Under the pieces are notes generated by a model. That model did no database searches, was not told the origin of the DNA, and saw only the letters and a program-made list of their open reading frames with translations. Of a stretch of DNA of 64,000 bases, positions 9,248 to 18,400 are shown piece after piece. Within the stretch, counting starts at the first letter, position 1; the number at the start of each line of letters is the position of its first letter. The translations under genes were made by a program, and so were the position numbers. Where the stretch lies: assembly GCA_945890865.1 (NCBI GenBank), contig CAMDDB010000006.1, positions 97,085 through 161,084 of the forward strand, in the 5' to 3' direction. The stretch comes from Flavobacterium psychrophilum (GTDB lineage: Bacteria > Bacteroidota > Bacteroidia > Flavobacteriales > Flavobacteriaceae).

Positions 9248-10046
9248 TCAGGTTTTTAATTAAATTACGAACATGAGGTTCTGCTTTTTTAGCTGCCTCT
9301 AATACTTCTTTGTGATTCACCTCGTCGATATTTTCTTCGTCGCCCATATCGGTAATAACCGAAATTCCGAAACACTCCATATCCATGTGACGCGCAACAA
9401 TAACTTCGGGAACGGTAGACATCCCTACACAATCGGCGCCTAAGGCCTTAACCATTTTATATTCGGAAAGGGTTTCAAATGTAGGGCCTTGTAAAGCTAG
9501 GTAAATTCCTTTTTTTAAATCTATTTTTAATTCTTGAGCCAATGCAAAGGCCTGATCAATCATCGCTAAAGAATAGGGTGCGCTCATGTTAACAAATCGA
9601 GGGCCAAAACGTTCGTCGTTGTGTCCGCGCAATGGATGTTCTGGCAACATATTGATATGATCGGTAATGACAACAATATCGCCAATGCTGAATAATGGAT
9701 TAACGCCGCCTGAAGCATTGGAAACAATTAGTTTTTGAACCCCAAGCCTTTTCATTACCCGAACCGGAAAGGTAACTTGTTTCATATCATACCCTTCATA
9801 ATAATGAAAACGTCCTTGCATGGCAACAACTTTTTTACCTTGAATAGTTCCAAAAACTAAAGCACCTTTATGTCCTTGAACCGTTGAAATGGGAAAATTT
9901 GGAATGGCAGAATACTCTACAGACAGTTCTATCGTAATATCATCGGTAAATTGGCCTAAACCAGAACCTAAGATAACACCATATTCTGGAATAAAATTGG
10001 TTTTTTCCTTAATAAAATTAACCGTTTATTGTACTTTTTCCCACAT
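9234..10046 (-). pseudogene. punA: Purine nucleoside phosphorylase gene interrupted by an in-frame stop at codon 7
   Basis: The enzyme cleaves inosine or guanosine with phosphate to base plus ribose-1-phosphate. From the ATG at 10046 the frame reads MWEKVQ, then TAA at 10028-10026, then continues in the same frame with TVNFIKEKTN, EYGVILGSGLGQF (phosphate-binding loop) and on to the stop at 9234. Read through, it would be 270 aa, the normal trimeric PNP length, and the residues on both sides of the stop are family-like. After the stop there is no ATG, GTG or TTG until 9821, which would make a 195 aa protein lacking the phosphate-binding loop. One C-to-T change (CAA to TAA) explains it. It could be a true nonsense mutation, a sequencing error, or be bypassed by a rare start such as ATT at 10013. 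Confidence 0.7.
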
Positions 10047-11034
10047 AATCTTTTATTGTATTATCAAAATTAGTTCCGTTTAGGAACAAGGTGCGAATGG
10101 GCAAATAATACAATTGCGATGGAGGCAATACGCCTTTTAATCGCACAAAATCTTTTTCGGTAGTTACAATTTTTTTGCCCTGAGCACTTTCTATAATCTT
10201 TTCACAATCTGTTTTTGAAAAATGATGGTGATCTGGAAAAGTAAAGCACTCGTCTTGTTCGTTTTTTAAATAACTAAAAAATAACTTTGGGTTTGCAATA
10301 CCGGCTACTAACACTTTTCTTTCCTTTTGAATATCCGATACGCTACAAGTGTTTTGTGCACTTACTACACAATCATCATATTGGATCGTTGAAAAATATA
10401 CGGGTTGTGTTACCTGCAATTGTTTAATTATTTCTTGTTGTGCAAGTTCGGACAAATCGGATGGACATTTAGTGACAATTATCATATCGGCTCTTTTTTT
10501 TCCTAGAGAAGATTCTCTTAAATTACCAAAGGGCAAAATGAAATCAGCACAAAATAAATCATCGTAAGCGGTAAGCAAAATAGATAGACCCGCTTGTACT
10601 TTTCTGTGTTGAAAAGCATCGTCTAACAAAACAACATCGGGACGATTAGACCCTTGAAGGAGTTGGTTTATTCCGTTTTTTCGTTGCGTATCCACAGCAA
10701 CCTGAATTGAAGGGAACTTAGAGAACAATTGAAAAGGTTCGTCGCCAATTGTAGCCGCCGTTGCCTTTTCATCTGCCAAAATATAACCTTTAGTAATTCT
10801 TTTATACCCTCTACTGAGAACCGCAACGTGATAGTGTTCTGAAAGTAACCGAATTAAATATTCTATTTGAGGCGTTTTGCCTGTTCCACCTACACTTAGG
10901 TTGCCAACAGTAATAACAGGAACATCAAAAGTAAAGCTATTGAACACACCTTTGTCGTAGAGCCAATTTCGAAGAAAAGTGACACACCAAAACAACAGCG
11001 CCAAAGGAAAAAGTATCTTTCGTAACCAAATCAT
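10018..11034 (-). CDS. lpxK: Tetraacyldisaccharide 4'-kinase LpxK
   Basis: LpxK phosphorylates the 4' position of the lipid A disaccharide precursor at the inner membrane. The hydrophobic N-terminus MIWLRKILFPLALLFW anchors it. The P-loop GNLSVGGTGKTPQ is near residues 42-54 and VVLLDDAFQHRKV, with catalytic Asp/His residues, near 134-146. The length of 338 aa is normal. The last 29 bases overlap the start of the nucleoside phosphorylase gene; the same base that makes its stop codon turns a probable Thr into Ile in the LpxK tail (GKSTING). A near-promoter TACTTTCG lies at 11039-11046. Confidence 0.94.
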   Translation of the reverse strand: MIWLRKILFPLALLFWCVTFLRNWLYDKGVFNSFTFDVPVITVGNLSVGGTGKTPQIEYLIRLLSEHYHVAVLSRGYKRITKGYILADEKATAATIGDEPFQLFSKFPSIQVAVDTQRKNGINQLLQGSNRPDVVLLDDAFQHRKVQAGLSILLTAYDDLFCADFILPFGNLRESSLGKKRADMIIVTKCPSDLSELAQQEIIKQLQVTQPVYFSTIQYDDCVVSAQNTCSVSDIQKERKVLVAGIANPKLFFSYLKNEQDECFTFPDHHHFSKTDCEKIIESAQGKKIVTTEKDFVRLKGVLPPSQLYYLPIRTLFLNGTNFDNTIKDYVGKSTING

Positions 11035-11110
11035 ATTACGAAAGTATAATAAAATATCTGTAAAATAAAGTTTATCTCCTTTTACATCGTAATTCTAAGG
11101 AGTAATTCGT

Positions 11111-11118
11111 TATTTTTG
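11111..11118 (+). promoter_or_regulatory. -7 promoter element for the NIF3-family gene
   Basis: TATTTTTG fits TAnnTTTG, 26 bases before the ATG at 11145. No clear -33 TTG was found. Confidence 0.5.
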
Positions 11119-11144
11119 TAGGCATTATTTATTAAAATTAACTC

Positions 11145-12260
11145 ATGAAACTTACCCAAATACTTTCTATACTTGAAGAAATGGCACCCTTAGGTTATGC
11201 TGAAGATTTTGACAATGTAGGACTATTAGTTGGTGATGCAACAACTGAAATTTCAGGAATTTTAGTCTGTCATGATGCTCTGGAAGTTGTCATTGACGAA
11301 GCCATTCGCAAAAAATGCAATTTGGTCGTATGCTTTCACCCGATATTATTTTCAGGGATTAAAAAAATTACCGGTAAAAATTATGTAGAACGCGCCCTAC
11401 TCAAAGCCATCAAAAATGATATTGCTATTTATGCTGTTCATACCGCATTAGACAATCATCAAAATGGCGTCAATGCTATTTTTTGTAAGGCCTTAGGAAT
11501 AGAAGCATCCAAAGTACTGATTCCAAAACCCAATTATATTCAAAAATTAGTTACTTATTCCCCAGCAGAGCAGGTAGAAAAGATTCGAAAAGCTTTATTT
11601 GATGCGGGAGCTGGAACCATAGGTAATTATGAAGATTGTAGCTTTTCATCATCAGGCAGCGGCACCTATAGAGGCAATAAACACTCGAACCCTAAAATTG
11701 GAGAACGCTTTGAATTTGTAGAAACAACCGAAATTAAAATCGAAGTTACCTATGAGAAGCATTTACAAGCTAAACTATTGGCTGCGTTATTTTCAAATCA
11801 TCCCTATGAAGAAGTGGCTTATGAAATTTATTCCCTTGAAAACCAACATCAAAATATTGGATTAGGACGAATAGGCGAATTAAAAAATGCCCTTACTGAA
11901 ACCGATTTTTTGCAATTGGTAAAAGAAAAACTAAAATGTGGTAGCATACGACATTCGGCATTTACTGGAAATACCATTAAAAAAGTAGCGGTTTTAGGAG
12001 GAAGTGGTAGTTTTGCCATTCCAAATGCAAAACTGTTGGGAGCCGATGCTTATTTGACGGCCGACTTGAAATACCACCAATTTTACGAAGCCGAAAATCA
12101 ATTGCTTTTGGCCGATATTGGTCACTTTGAAAGCGAAAGATTTACAAAAAACTATATAGTTGATTTTCTTAAAGAAAAAATCACTAATTTTGCACCCAAT
12201 TCGCTTTCGAGTGGAATTATTTTATCAGAAGAAAATACAAATCCAGTTAAGTACTTTTAA
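11145..12260 (+). CDS. NIF3-like dinuclear metal-center family protein
   Basis: 371 aa. The N-terminal and C-terminal parts form the split NIF3 metal site: GYAEDFDNVGLLVGD near 18-32, VCFHPILFSGIKK near 63-75, AVHTALDNHQNGVN near 97-110, and near the end HFESERFT (His/Glu ligands). Between them (about 125-230) is the extra CutA1-like domain found in the long YqfO type. Some databases call the family GTP cyclohydrolase I type 2, but its biological role is not settled. The stop is followed after 2 bases by the next start, so the two genes are probably co-transcribed. Confidence 0.88.
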   Translation: MKLTQILSILEEMAPLGYAEDFDNVGLLVGDATTEISGILVCHDALEVVIDEAIRKKCNLVVCFHPILFSGIKKITGKNYVERALLKAIKNDIAIYAVHTALDNHQNGVNAIFCKALGIEASKVLIPKPNYIQKLVTYSPAEQVEKIRKALFDAGAGTIGNYEDCSFSSSGSGTYRGNKHSNPKIGERFEFVETTEIKIEVTYEKHLQAKLLAALFSNHPYEEVAYEIYSLENQHQNIGLGRIGELKNALTETDFLQLVKEKLKCGSIRHSAFTGNTIKKVAVLGGSGSFAIPNAKLLGADAYLTADLKYHQFYEAENQLLLADIGHFESERFTKNYIVDFLKEKITNFAPNSLSSGIILSEENTNPVKYF

Positions 12261-12262
12261 AT

Positions 12263-13042
12263 ATGGCAACAATCAAAGAGATAAGCGTAGAAGATAAGTT
12301 AAGAGCCCTTTATGCTTTACAACTAGTTGATTCTAAAATTGACGAAATAAGAAATGTTAGAGGTGAATTGCCTCTAGAAGTAGATGATTTAGAAGATGAA
12401 GTTACAGGACTTTCTGCACGTTTAGAAAAGTTGAAAAGCGATTTAGAGACTATTGATGAGCAAATCAAAGAAAAGAAAAACGCAATTGATGGCCACAATG
12501 CGTCTATCAAAAAATATTTAGAACAACAAAAAAATGTTCGCAACAATAGAGAATTTAATTCTTTGACTAAAGAAGTAGAATTTCAAGAATTAGAAATTCA
12601 ATTGGCTGAAAAGCATATTAAAGAAATGAAAGCGTCTATTGAGCACCGTAAAGAAGTTATTGATCAAACCCAAGAAAAACTTGACGGTAAAGAATCGCAC
12701 TTAAAACACAAAAAAGCTGAGTTAAGCGATATCATGTCTGAAACCGAAAAAGAAGAAACCTTCTTATTGAACAAATCGGCTGAACTAAGAGGCAAAACAG
12801 AAGCGCGTTTGTTAGTGGCTTATGACAGAATTAGAAGTAGTGTGAGAAACGGGTTAGCAGTAGTATCCATTGAACGTGGTGCCTCTGCAGGTTCTTTCTT
12901 CACCATTCCACCACAAACACAAATGGAAATTGCGGCACGTAAAAAAATTATCACTGATGAACACAGTGGCAGAATTTTAGTAGACGGTGTTTTAGCCGAC
13001 GAAGAAAAAGTAAAAATGGACAAATTATTTGCAAGCCTTTAG
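12263..13042 (+). CDS. Coiled-coil protein of the C4-type zinc ribbon family with lost cysteines
   Basis: 259 aa. Residues about 20-180 are a long charged coiled coil. The C-terminal 60 residues keep the ribbon family frame (AVVSIERGASAGSFFTIPPQ, then IITDEHSGRILV), but the positions that hold CxxC pairs in family members (COG1579) are occupied by Gly, Ala and Ser; the entire protein has no cysteine. The ribbon therefore probably does not bind zinc. I recall the same loss in other flavobacteria. Function is unknown. The start is 2 bases after the NIF3-family gene; a terminator follows. Confidence 0.82.
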   Translation: MATIKEISVEDKLRALYALQLVDSKIDEIRNVRGELPLEVDDLEDEVTGLSARLEKLKSDLETIDEQIKEKKNAIDGHNASIKKYLEQQKNVRNNREFNSLTKEVEFQELEIQLAEKHIKEMKASIEHRKEVIDQTQEKLDGKESHLKHKKAELSDIMSETEKEETFLLNKSAELRGKTEARLLVAYDRIRSSVRNGLAVVSIERGASAGSFFTIPPQTQMEIAARKKIITDEHSGRILVDGVLADEEKVKMDKLFASL

Positions 13043-13065
13043 TTTTTTCCATTTTAAAATACATT

Positions 13066-13098
13066 AAAGTCCTTTTTTTAAAGGGCTTTTTTGTTTTT
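13066..13098 (+). terminator. Rho-independent terminator after the NIF3/coiled-coil pair
   Basis: AAAGTCCTTT (13066-13075) pairs with AAAGGGCTTT (13080-13089), with one G-T wobble, over a 4-base loop. A T-rich tail follows. Confidence 0.75.
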
Positions 13099-13173
13099 AT
13101 CAACAACGCAACAACGATTTTATACCTGCAAATTACGATTACCAATCCCTTTTCGCTTTTTCACTAAAAACCC

Positions 13174-13181
13174 TATCTTTG
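13174..13181 (+). promoter_or_regulatory. -7 promoter element lying 4 bases before the rluF start
   Basis: TATCTTTG ends 4 bases before the ATG at 13186. With usual Bacteroidota spacing the transcript would begin at or next to the A of the ATG, which predicts a leaderless or near-leaderless mRNA. Confidence 0.5.
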
Positions 13182-13185
13182 TCTC

Positions 13186-13974
13186 ATGGAAGAAAACACA
13201 ACTCGAATCAATAAGTTCTTATCGGAAACCGGCTTTTGCTCTCGCAGAGAGGCCGATCGTTTGATTGAACAAGGAAGAGTTACCATTAATGGAATTGTTC
13301 CAGAAATGGGCACTAAAGTGAGTCCAAAGGACGAAGTAAGAGTAAATGGTAAATTGATTCAGGAGCGAACGGAGAAACCCATTTATATTGCCTTCAACAA
13401 ACCCGCCGGTATAGAATGTACCACCAATTTAGATGTTCGAGACAATATAATAGATTTCATCAATTACCCTGAGCGTATTTTTCCAATTGGACGTTTAGAC
13501 AAAGCCAGTGAAGGTTTGATTTTCATGACCAATGATGGCGATATTGTAAATAAAATTTTACGTGCCCGAAATAACCACGAAAAAGAATACATTGTAACTG
13601 TAGACAAACCCATTACCGATCAATTCATTGACCGTATGGGCAATGGCTTACCGATTTTGGAAACGATTACCAAGAAATGCAAAGTAGAGCAAATTAGCAA
13701 ATATGTTTTCCGAATCATTTTAACGCAAGGATTAAACCGCCAAATTCGTAGGATGTGTGAGTATTTAGATTATGAAGTAACCGCTTTGAAACGCACGCGA
13801 ATCATCAATATTTCACTAGACGTTGCCGAAGGAAAATACCGCAACTTAACCGATGCTGAAGTTACTGAATTAAACAAACTAATTGCCCCTTCGAGTAAAA
13901 CTGAAGAAGCCAGTTTACCCAGCAATAAAAGTAAGTTTACAGGAAAACGAAATTATGGCGAGCGTAATCGTTAA
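13186..13974 (+). CDS. rluF: 23S rRNA pseudouridine synthase, RluF-like
   Basis: An S4 RNA-binding domain at about 5-65 ([20 protein letters not shown]) is followed by a pseudouridine synthase core. The catalytic Asp is in [18 protein letters not shown] near residue 104, and [20 protein letters not shown] near 180-199 is typical of the RsuA/RluB/E/F group. The start resembles RluF, which in E. coli modifies U2604; assignment to RluF rather than RluB is by resemblance only. The length is 262 aa with a basic low-complexity tail. The only sensible start is ATG 13186. Confidence 0.85.
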   Translation: MEENTTRINKFLSETGFCSRREADRLIEQGRVTINGIVPEMGTKVSPKDEVRVNGKLIQERTEKPIYIAFNKPAGIECTTNLDVRDNIIDFINYPERIFPIGRLDKASEGLIFMTNDGDIVNKILRARNNHEKEYIVTVDKPITDQFIDRMGNGLPILETITKKCKVEQISKYVFRIILTQGLNRQIRRMCEYLDYEVTALKRTRIINISLDVAEGKYRNLTDAEVTELNKLIAPSSKTEEASLPSNKSKFTGKRNYGERNR

Positions 13975-14462
13975 ATAGTAATTTCCATTACGTAATCATC
14001 CATTACATATCCTTGACCAATAGCAATAACATCTTCTTTTACTTGTGAAAATCCTAATTTCTCATAAAAGAAACGGGCTTTATTATTTTTATTAACGTTT
14101 AAGAAAATCTTTTTTTGTTTATTATCGATGGCTTTTGTCTTTACCCATTCAAAAAAATATCGGCCTAAACCAGCGCCCTGTAATTCTGGAAGCACATATA
14201 TTTTGTGGATTTTTGTTTTTGTGGGTTCGCAATTAATTTCATACGATACGAATCCTACATAGCAATCCTTTTCGTCTTGTGCCAAATAGAAAACATGTCC
14301 CTTTACCATTAATTCAAGTAAGGCGGTTTCCGTATAAAAGGTATCAATCATATAATCCAGTTGGCTCCTCGTTAAGATATTCCCATAGGCATTGGGCCAA
14401 ATCTTCTTCGTTAAGTCAATGATTACAGGAAGATGCGATGCATCACAGGCTACTAATTTCAT
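13971..14462 (-). CDS. GNAT family N-acetyltransferase
   Basis: 163 aa with the GNAT fold. The acetyl-CoA loop is [17 protein letters not shown] near residues 91-107 (Q-x-x-G-x-G/A pattern), with the beta-4 strand [11 protein letters not shown] before it and [15 protein letters not shown] near 124-138. The substrate cannot be told from the sequence. It converges on rluF with a 4-base overlap of the coding ends. Confidence 0.85.
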   Translation of the reverse strand: MKLVACDASHLPVIIDLTKKIWPNAYGNILTRSQLDYMIDTFYTETALLELMVKGHVFYLAQDEKDCYVGFVSYEINCEPTKTKIHKIYVLPELQGAGLGRYFFEWVKTKAIDNKQKKIFLNVNKNNKARFFYEKLGFSQVKEDVIAIGQGYVMDDYVMEITI

Positions 14463-14480
14463 TTCACAAAAATAAAAACA

Positions 14481-14512
14481 AAAAGGGTTAATCTTTTCAG
14501 ATTAACCCTTTT
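14481..14512 (-). terminator. Terminator after the PorP/SprF gene (symmetrical)
   Basis: A perfect 14-bp stem, AAAAGGGTTAATCT against AGATTAACCCTTTT, with loop TTTC, flanked by A and T runs on both sides. It can work in both directions; it lies just after the stop of the leftward gene ending at 14545. Confidence 0.8.
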
Positions 14513-14544
14513 TTATTAAATACCTTTTAAAAAGTACTTAGTGA

Positions 14545-15432
14545 CTAATTGAATTTATACTGCAAATAGAATTCGTTTGAACCGTTTGCTCTTCCTAACA
14601 ACTCACTGCGTAAGCTGTACTCATACGCATATCCTAAAGCGAATTTATTGCTTACGTTAATCTTAGCCAAACCAGCAAACGAACGATCCGTTCTGTAAGT
14701 AACTCCTAAATCAAATTTATCATCAAATTTCGCTGTAGTCGTGAAATCTGTTGAAAAAGGAGCTCCGTTTACATAACGTACCATAATCGATGGCACTAAA
14801 TCTAAAGACGAGCTCACTTCAAAAGTTCTTCCCGCTGAGAAATAATAATGTGCTTGATCGGTAGCCGCTGTAGCAAATCCATCTTCGTTTTTAGCTCTTT
14901 TGGTATCCAACATTTTAGGTGTAGACAACGACACAAAATAGTCCTTGTGTTTCAAATAAAATCCAATACCAATATTGGGGTTAAAACGTGAAATCGGTTG
15001 TAAACTTGGATCGGCCATAATATTGTAGGTTTCTAATCCATTGGTGTTTACTTCGTAGTTATTTCCACCGGCTTTAATACCCATAAACAAATCTAAAGCA
15101 TCGTTCAATTGCACTTTGTAAGAGAAATCGATGGCTACAAATGTTTGTTTTTCAATAAAAACTTCATCTTTAATAACTGAAAGCCCTAAAGATAAATTTT
15201 TACTTAATGGCGTCATAAATGAAGCTGATTGTGTTTGTGGTGCCTCTTTTACTCCTGTCCATTGCTGTCTAATACTCGTTCTTAACATGGATTCTCCATT
15301 TACACTAACGGCAGCTGGATTAACCAAATTCAAATGATTGCTGTAAAAAGCGAGTATACTTTCCTGTTGAGCATACACACCACTACTTATAAAAAGTAGT
15401 AGTGCGATGCTGATATTTTGAAGTTTTTTCAT
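14545..15432 (-). CDS. Type IX secretion system PorP/SprF family outer-membrane protein
   Basis: A signal peptide ends at VYAQQE (about residue 22). The rest is a beta-barrel-like protein with the family opening SILAFYSNHLNLVNPAAVSVNG and repeated aromatic strands to the final Phe-Asn. PorP/SprF proteins are outer-membrane partners of type IX cargo; in gliding flavobacteria sprF follows the adhesin gene sprB and is needed for its delivery. Here it directly follows the giant cargo-like gene (22-base gap), which supports the same pairing. Confidence 0.88.
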   Translation of the reverse strand: MKKLQNISIALLLFISSGVYAQQESILAFYSNHLNLVNPAAVSVNGESMLRTSIRQQWTGVKEAPQTQSASFMTPLSKNLSLGLSVIKDEVFIEKQTFVAIDFSYKVQLNDALDLFMGIKAGGNNYEVNTNGLETYNIMADPSLQPISRFNPNIGIGFYLKHKDYFVSLSTPKMLDTKRAKNEDGFATAATDQAHYYFSAGRTFEVSSSLDLVPSIMVRYVNGAPFSTDFTTTAKFDDKFDLGVTYRTDRSFAGLAKINVSNKFALGYAYEYSLRSELLGRANGSNEFYLQYKFN

Positions 15433-15454
15433 TGTAAATTGATTTTACTTTTAA

Positions 15455-18400
15455 TTATTTAGTAATATAAATCCAACCATCGTGATCAATTGATCCATTA
15501 CCATCTAAATCGATTTGATAATAGTAAGAAGAGGCATCTGGAATATTATTTCCGTTGTTTGCATAAGAACCATTCCAATCATTTTGGTAACCATTCTTGC
15601 TAAAGATTAAATCTCCCCAACGGTTATATACTTTAACGATGTTGTTTGGATGATTTTGAATGTTGTTGATAAACCAAGTATCATTTACACCATCTCCATC
15701 CGGAGTAATCGCCTGAGAAACGTTGATTTCAACTGTATCACAAATATCTCCTAATCCATCGTTATCGATATCACTTTGATTTGGGTTGTAGATCATTGGA
15801 CAATTGTCGTAACCATCTAACACCCCGTCATTGTCGTCGTCGTTATCACAAGCATCACCTAAACCATCATTATCATTATCTGCTTGGTTTGTATTAGCCT
15901 GTTTCGGACAATTATCATTAGTGTCTAAAATACCATCGTTATCATCATCTGGATCACAATTGTCTGGCGTACCATCTAAATCGTTATCACCAGTTGTTGA
16001 GAAGTCAACGGATACGGTAACAATAGCTGTTCCTGTAGCTGTATTTCCATTTACATCGGTAACCGTTAATGTTACTGTGTTTGGACCTAAGTTAGCACAT
16101 GTGAAAGTACTTGGACTAACTGTTACAGAATTCACACCACAATTATCGGTTGAACCGTTATTGATTTGAGCCGCAGTAATTGAAGCTTGACCATTAGCAT
16201 TTAACAATACCGTTATAGGTCTTGTAATTACTGTTGGAGCAATTAAATCTTGAACCGTTACTACTGCAGTACCTGTACTTGTGTTACCACTTGCATCGGT
16301 TACTGTTAATGTTACGGTATTTGGACCCACATTAGCACAAGTGAAAGAAGAAGGGCTTACTGTAGTTGTAGCAATGCTACAGTTGTCAGTAGAACCATTG
16401 TTTACTTGAGCAGCAGTTACAGTAGCAGCACCCGCAGCATTCAATTGAACAGTTACTGGACGAGTTACCACCACTGGGGCAACCGCATCTCTAACGGTAA
16501 TTGAAGCAGTAGAGATACAACCTGAACTTCCATTCGTTGAAGTAGCCACATACGTTAATGGCGCTACGGTAGTTGGCAACACATATACTGTTGAAGCAGA
16601 AGTTCCAGCTGTATAAGGAACTGTTGCAGCAGCATTTGTATATAAGTTAGCTACTGGAGACCAAGTAATGTTACTTTGTGATTTTACCACTTTAACATCA
16701 TCAATAAACCAACCCATGTAATTCACACTTGTATCGGTAGTATAACGGAAACGTACTCTAAACTGATTGGTTAATGCAGTTGTTGGAATTGTAAAGGTTT
16801 CCGTTTTCCACAAACTAGTTGCTGGACCAGCCCCTGGTGTTGATGTAGAATTTGTGAAAACAGTATTCCAATCAGCATAACTGTTTTTTGAAAATCTTGC
16901 ATTGGCATTAAATACAGTAGTTGATGCCGCACCTGTATAATTTGCAGGTGTGAAAGTGTTCCAAGTAGCTCCCCCGTCATTTGAATATTCTACATATCCA
17001 TAATCGTAGAAGGATTCCATTGCAGCAATGTGTTTGAACGTAACTACTGCACTAGCAGCACTTGATAAATCAAGATTTTGATTCAACTCATACGTTTCAT
17101 TTGCACTGGTTCCTGCGTTGAACAATACTGAAGCGGCCCCTTGTGCAAAATACGTAGTATTAAGCGTAGCTGTCGAATTGACACTAGCGTCAAAGTTTGT
17201 TGGCAACACTTCCATAGGTTGTGACAATGCATTTTGATTAAAATTACCACCTGTTGCCGTCATTGGCAATACCACACCTACACAAGCAGATGAATTCGCT
17301 GGTGTAATCGTAATGGCTGATGGCAAATCATTAACATTTGCTGTAAATGTAGTCGTAGTAGCACATTGACTACCTGCAGACTGAGAAGCCGTTAAAGTAT
17401 AGGTAGTAGTAGCCGTTGGATTGAAAATCCATCCGGTAGTACTATTTCCAGAAACTACTCCTGTTGCAGGAGACCATACATACGTATTGTAATTTGATGC
17501 ACCTGTTGCAATAGTTACTGCAGCAGTTGATGCACCGTTACAAATTGTTGCACTCGCATTACTTAATGCAATTGCAGGAGCTGGAGTAACGGTTACCGTT
17601 ACAGGCACTCTTGGAGATGCACAAGCTACTTGACCGTTGAAAATAAAACGAGGTCTGTTAGAAGATGTTCCAAAAGTTGTCATAACGTCTGCCATTTCAG
17701 CTGGTGTTGCATTATCATCTAAAGTGTAATTTGTAGAAACAAATCCAACATTATCTACCTTCATTGTAGTAGGTGTTGCAGTATTAGCAGCTGGCACTCT
17801 TGACCATGATATAGATACCACGATATTTGAAGCGCCATCCCATACAAAACTACTTGCAGTTCCTGTTCCAGTTCCAAACGTTAAGTTATTTACTGTATTA
17901 GCAACTGGAGTAAATCCTTGATCAGCTTGTGATCCTGCATATACAAAACTTAGACCACTATTCGCAATAAAGTTTGCACCTGCAACATCTGCAGTAGTGT
18001 GACCCATGCGAACATTGAATCCTTGGTAGGTTTGACCTGAATTTGTTGGTTCAAAACCTAAAGAAGTAATTGGACCCGCACTTAATCCCGCCTGAATTAA
18101 TTCAGAAGCTTTAATGATGTATTGTGTTTTAGCACCTCCCCAGAAACCTGGTAAGAAACTAGAAGCAGAAGAACTAGAAGTAGTTCCACCGGCCCCTAAT
18201 CCTAAACTACCTGTTGCCGTAGATACAGCAGCAGCATAATAGGTTGTTGTTGTAGCAATAGATGGCGTTGTAAATATAACACCCGAACCAATTGATGGTC
18301 CTCCTGTTGCAGCAGCATACCAGTTAACCACTGATCCTGCGGTTGATAACGCATTGATCGTAGCTGTTCCTGTTCCACAACGTGTGGCAGGAGAAGTACC

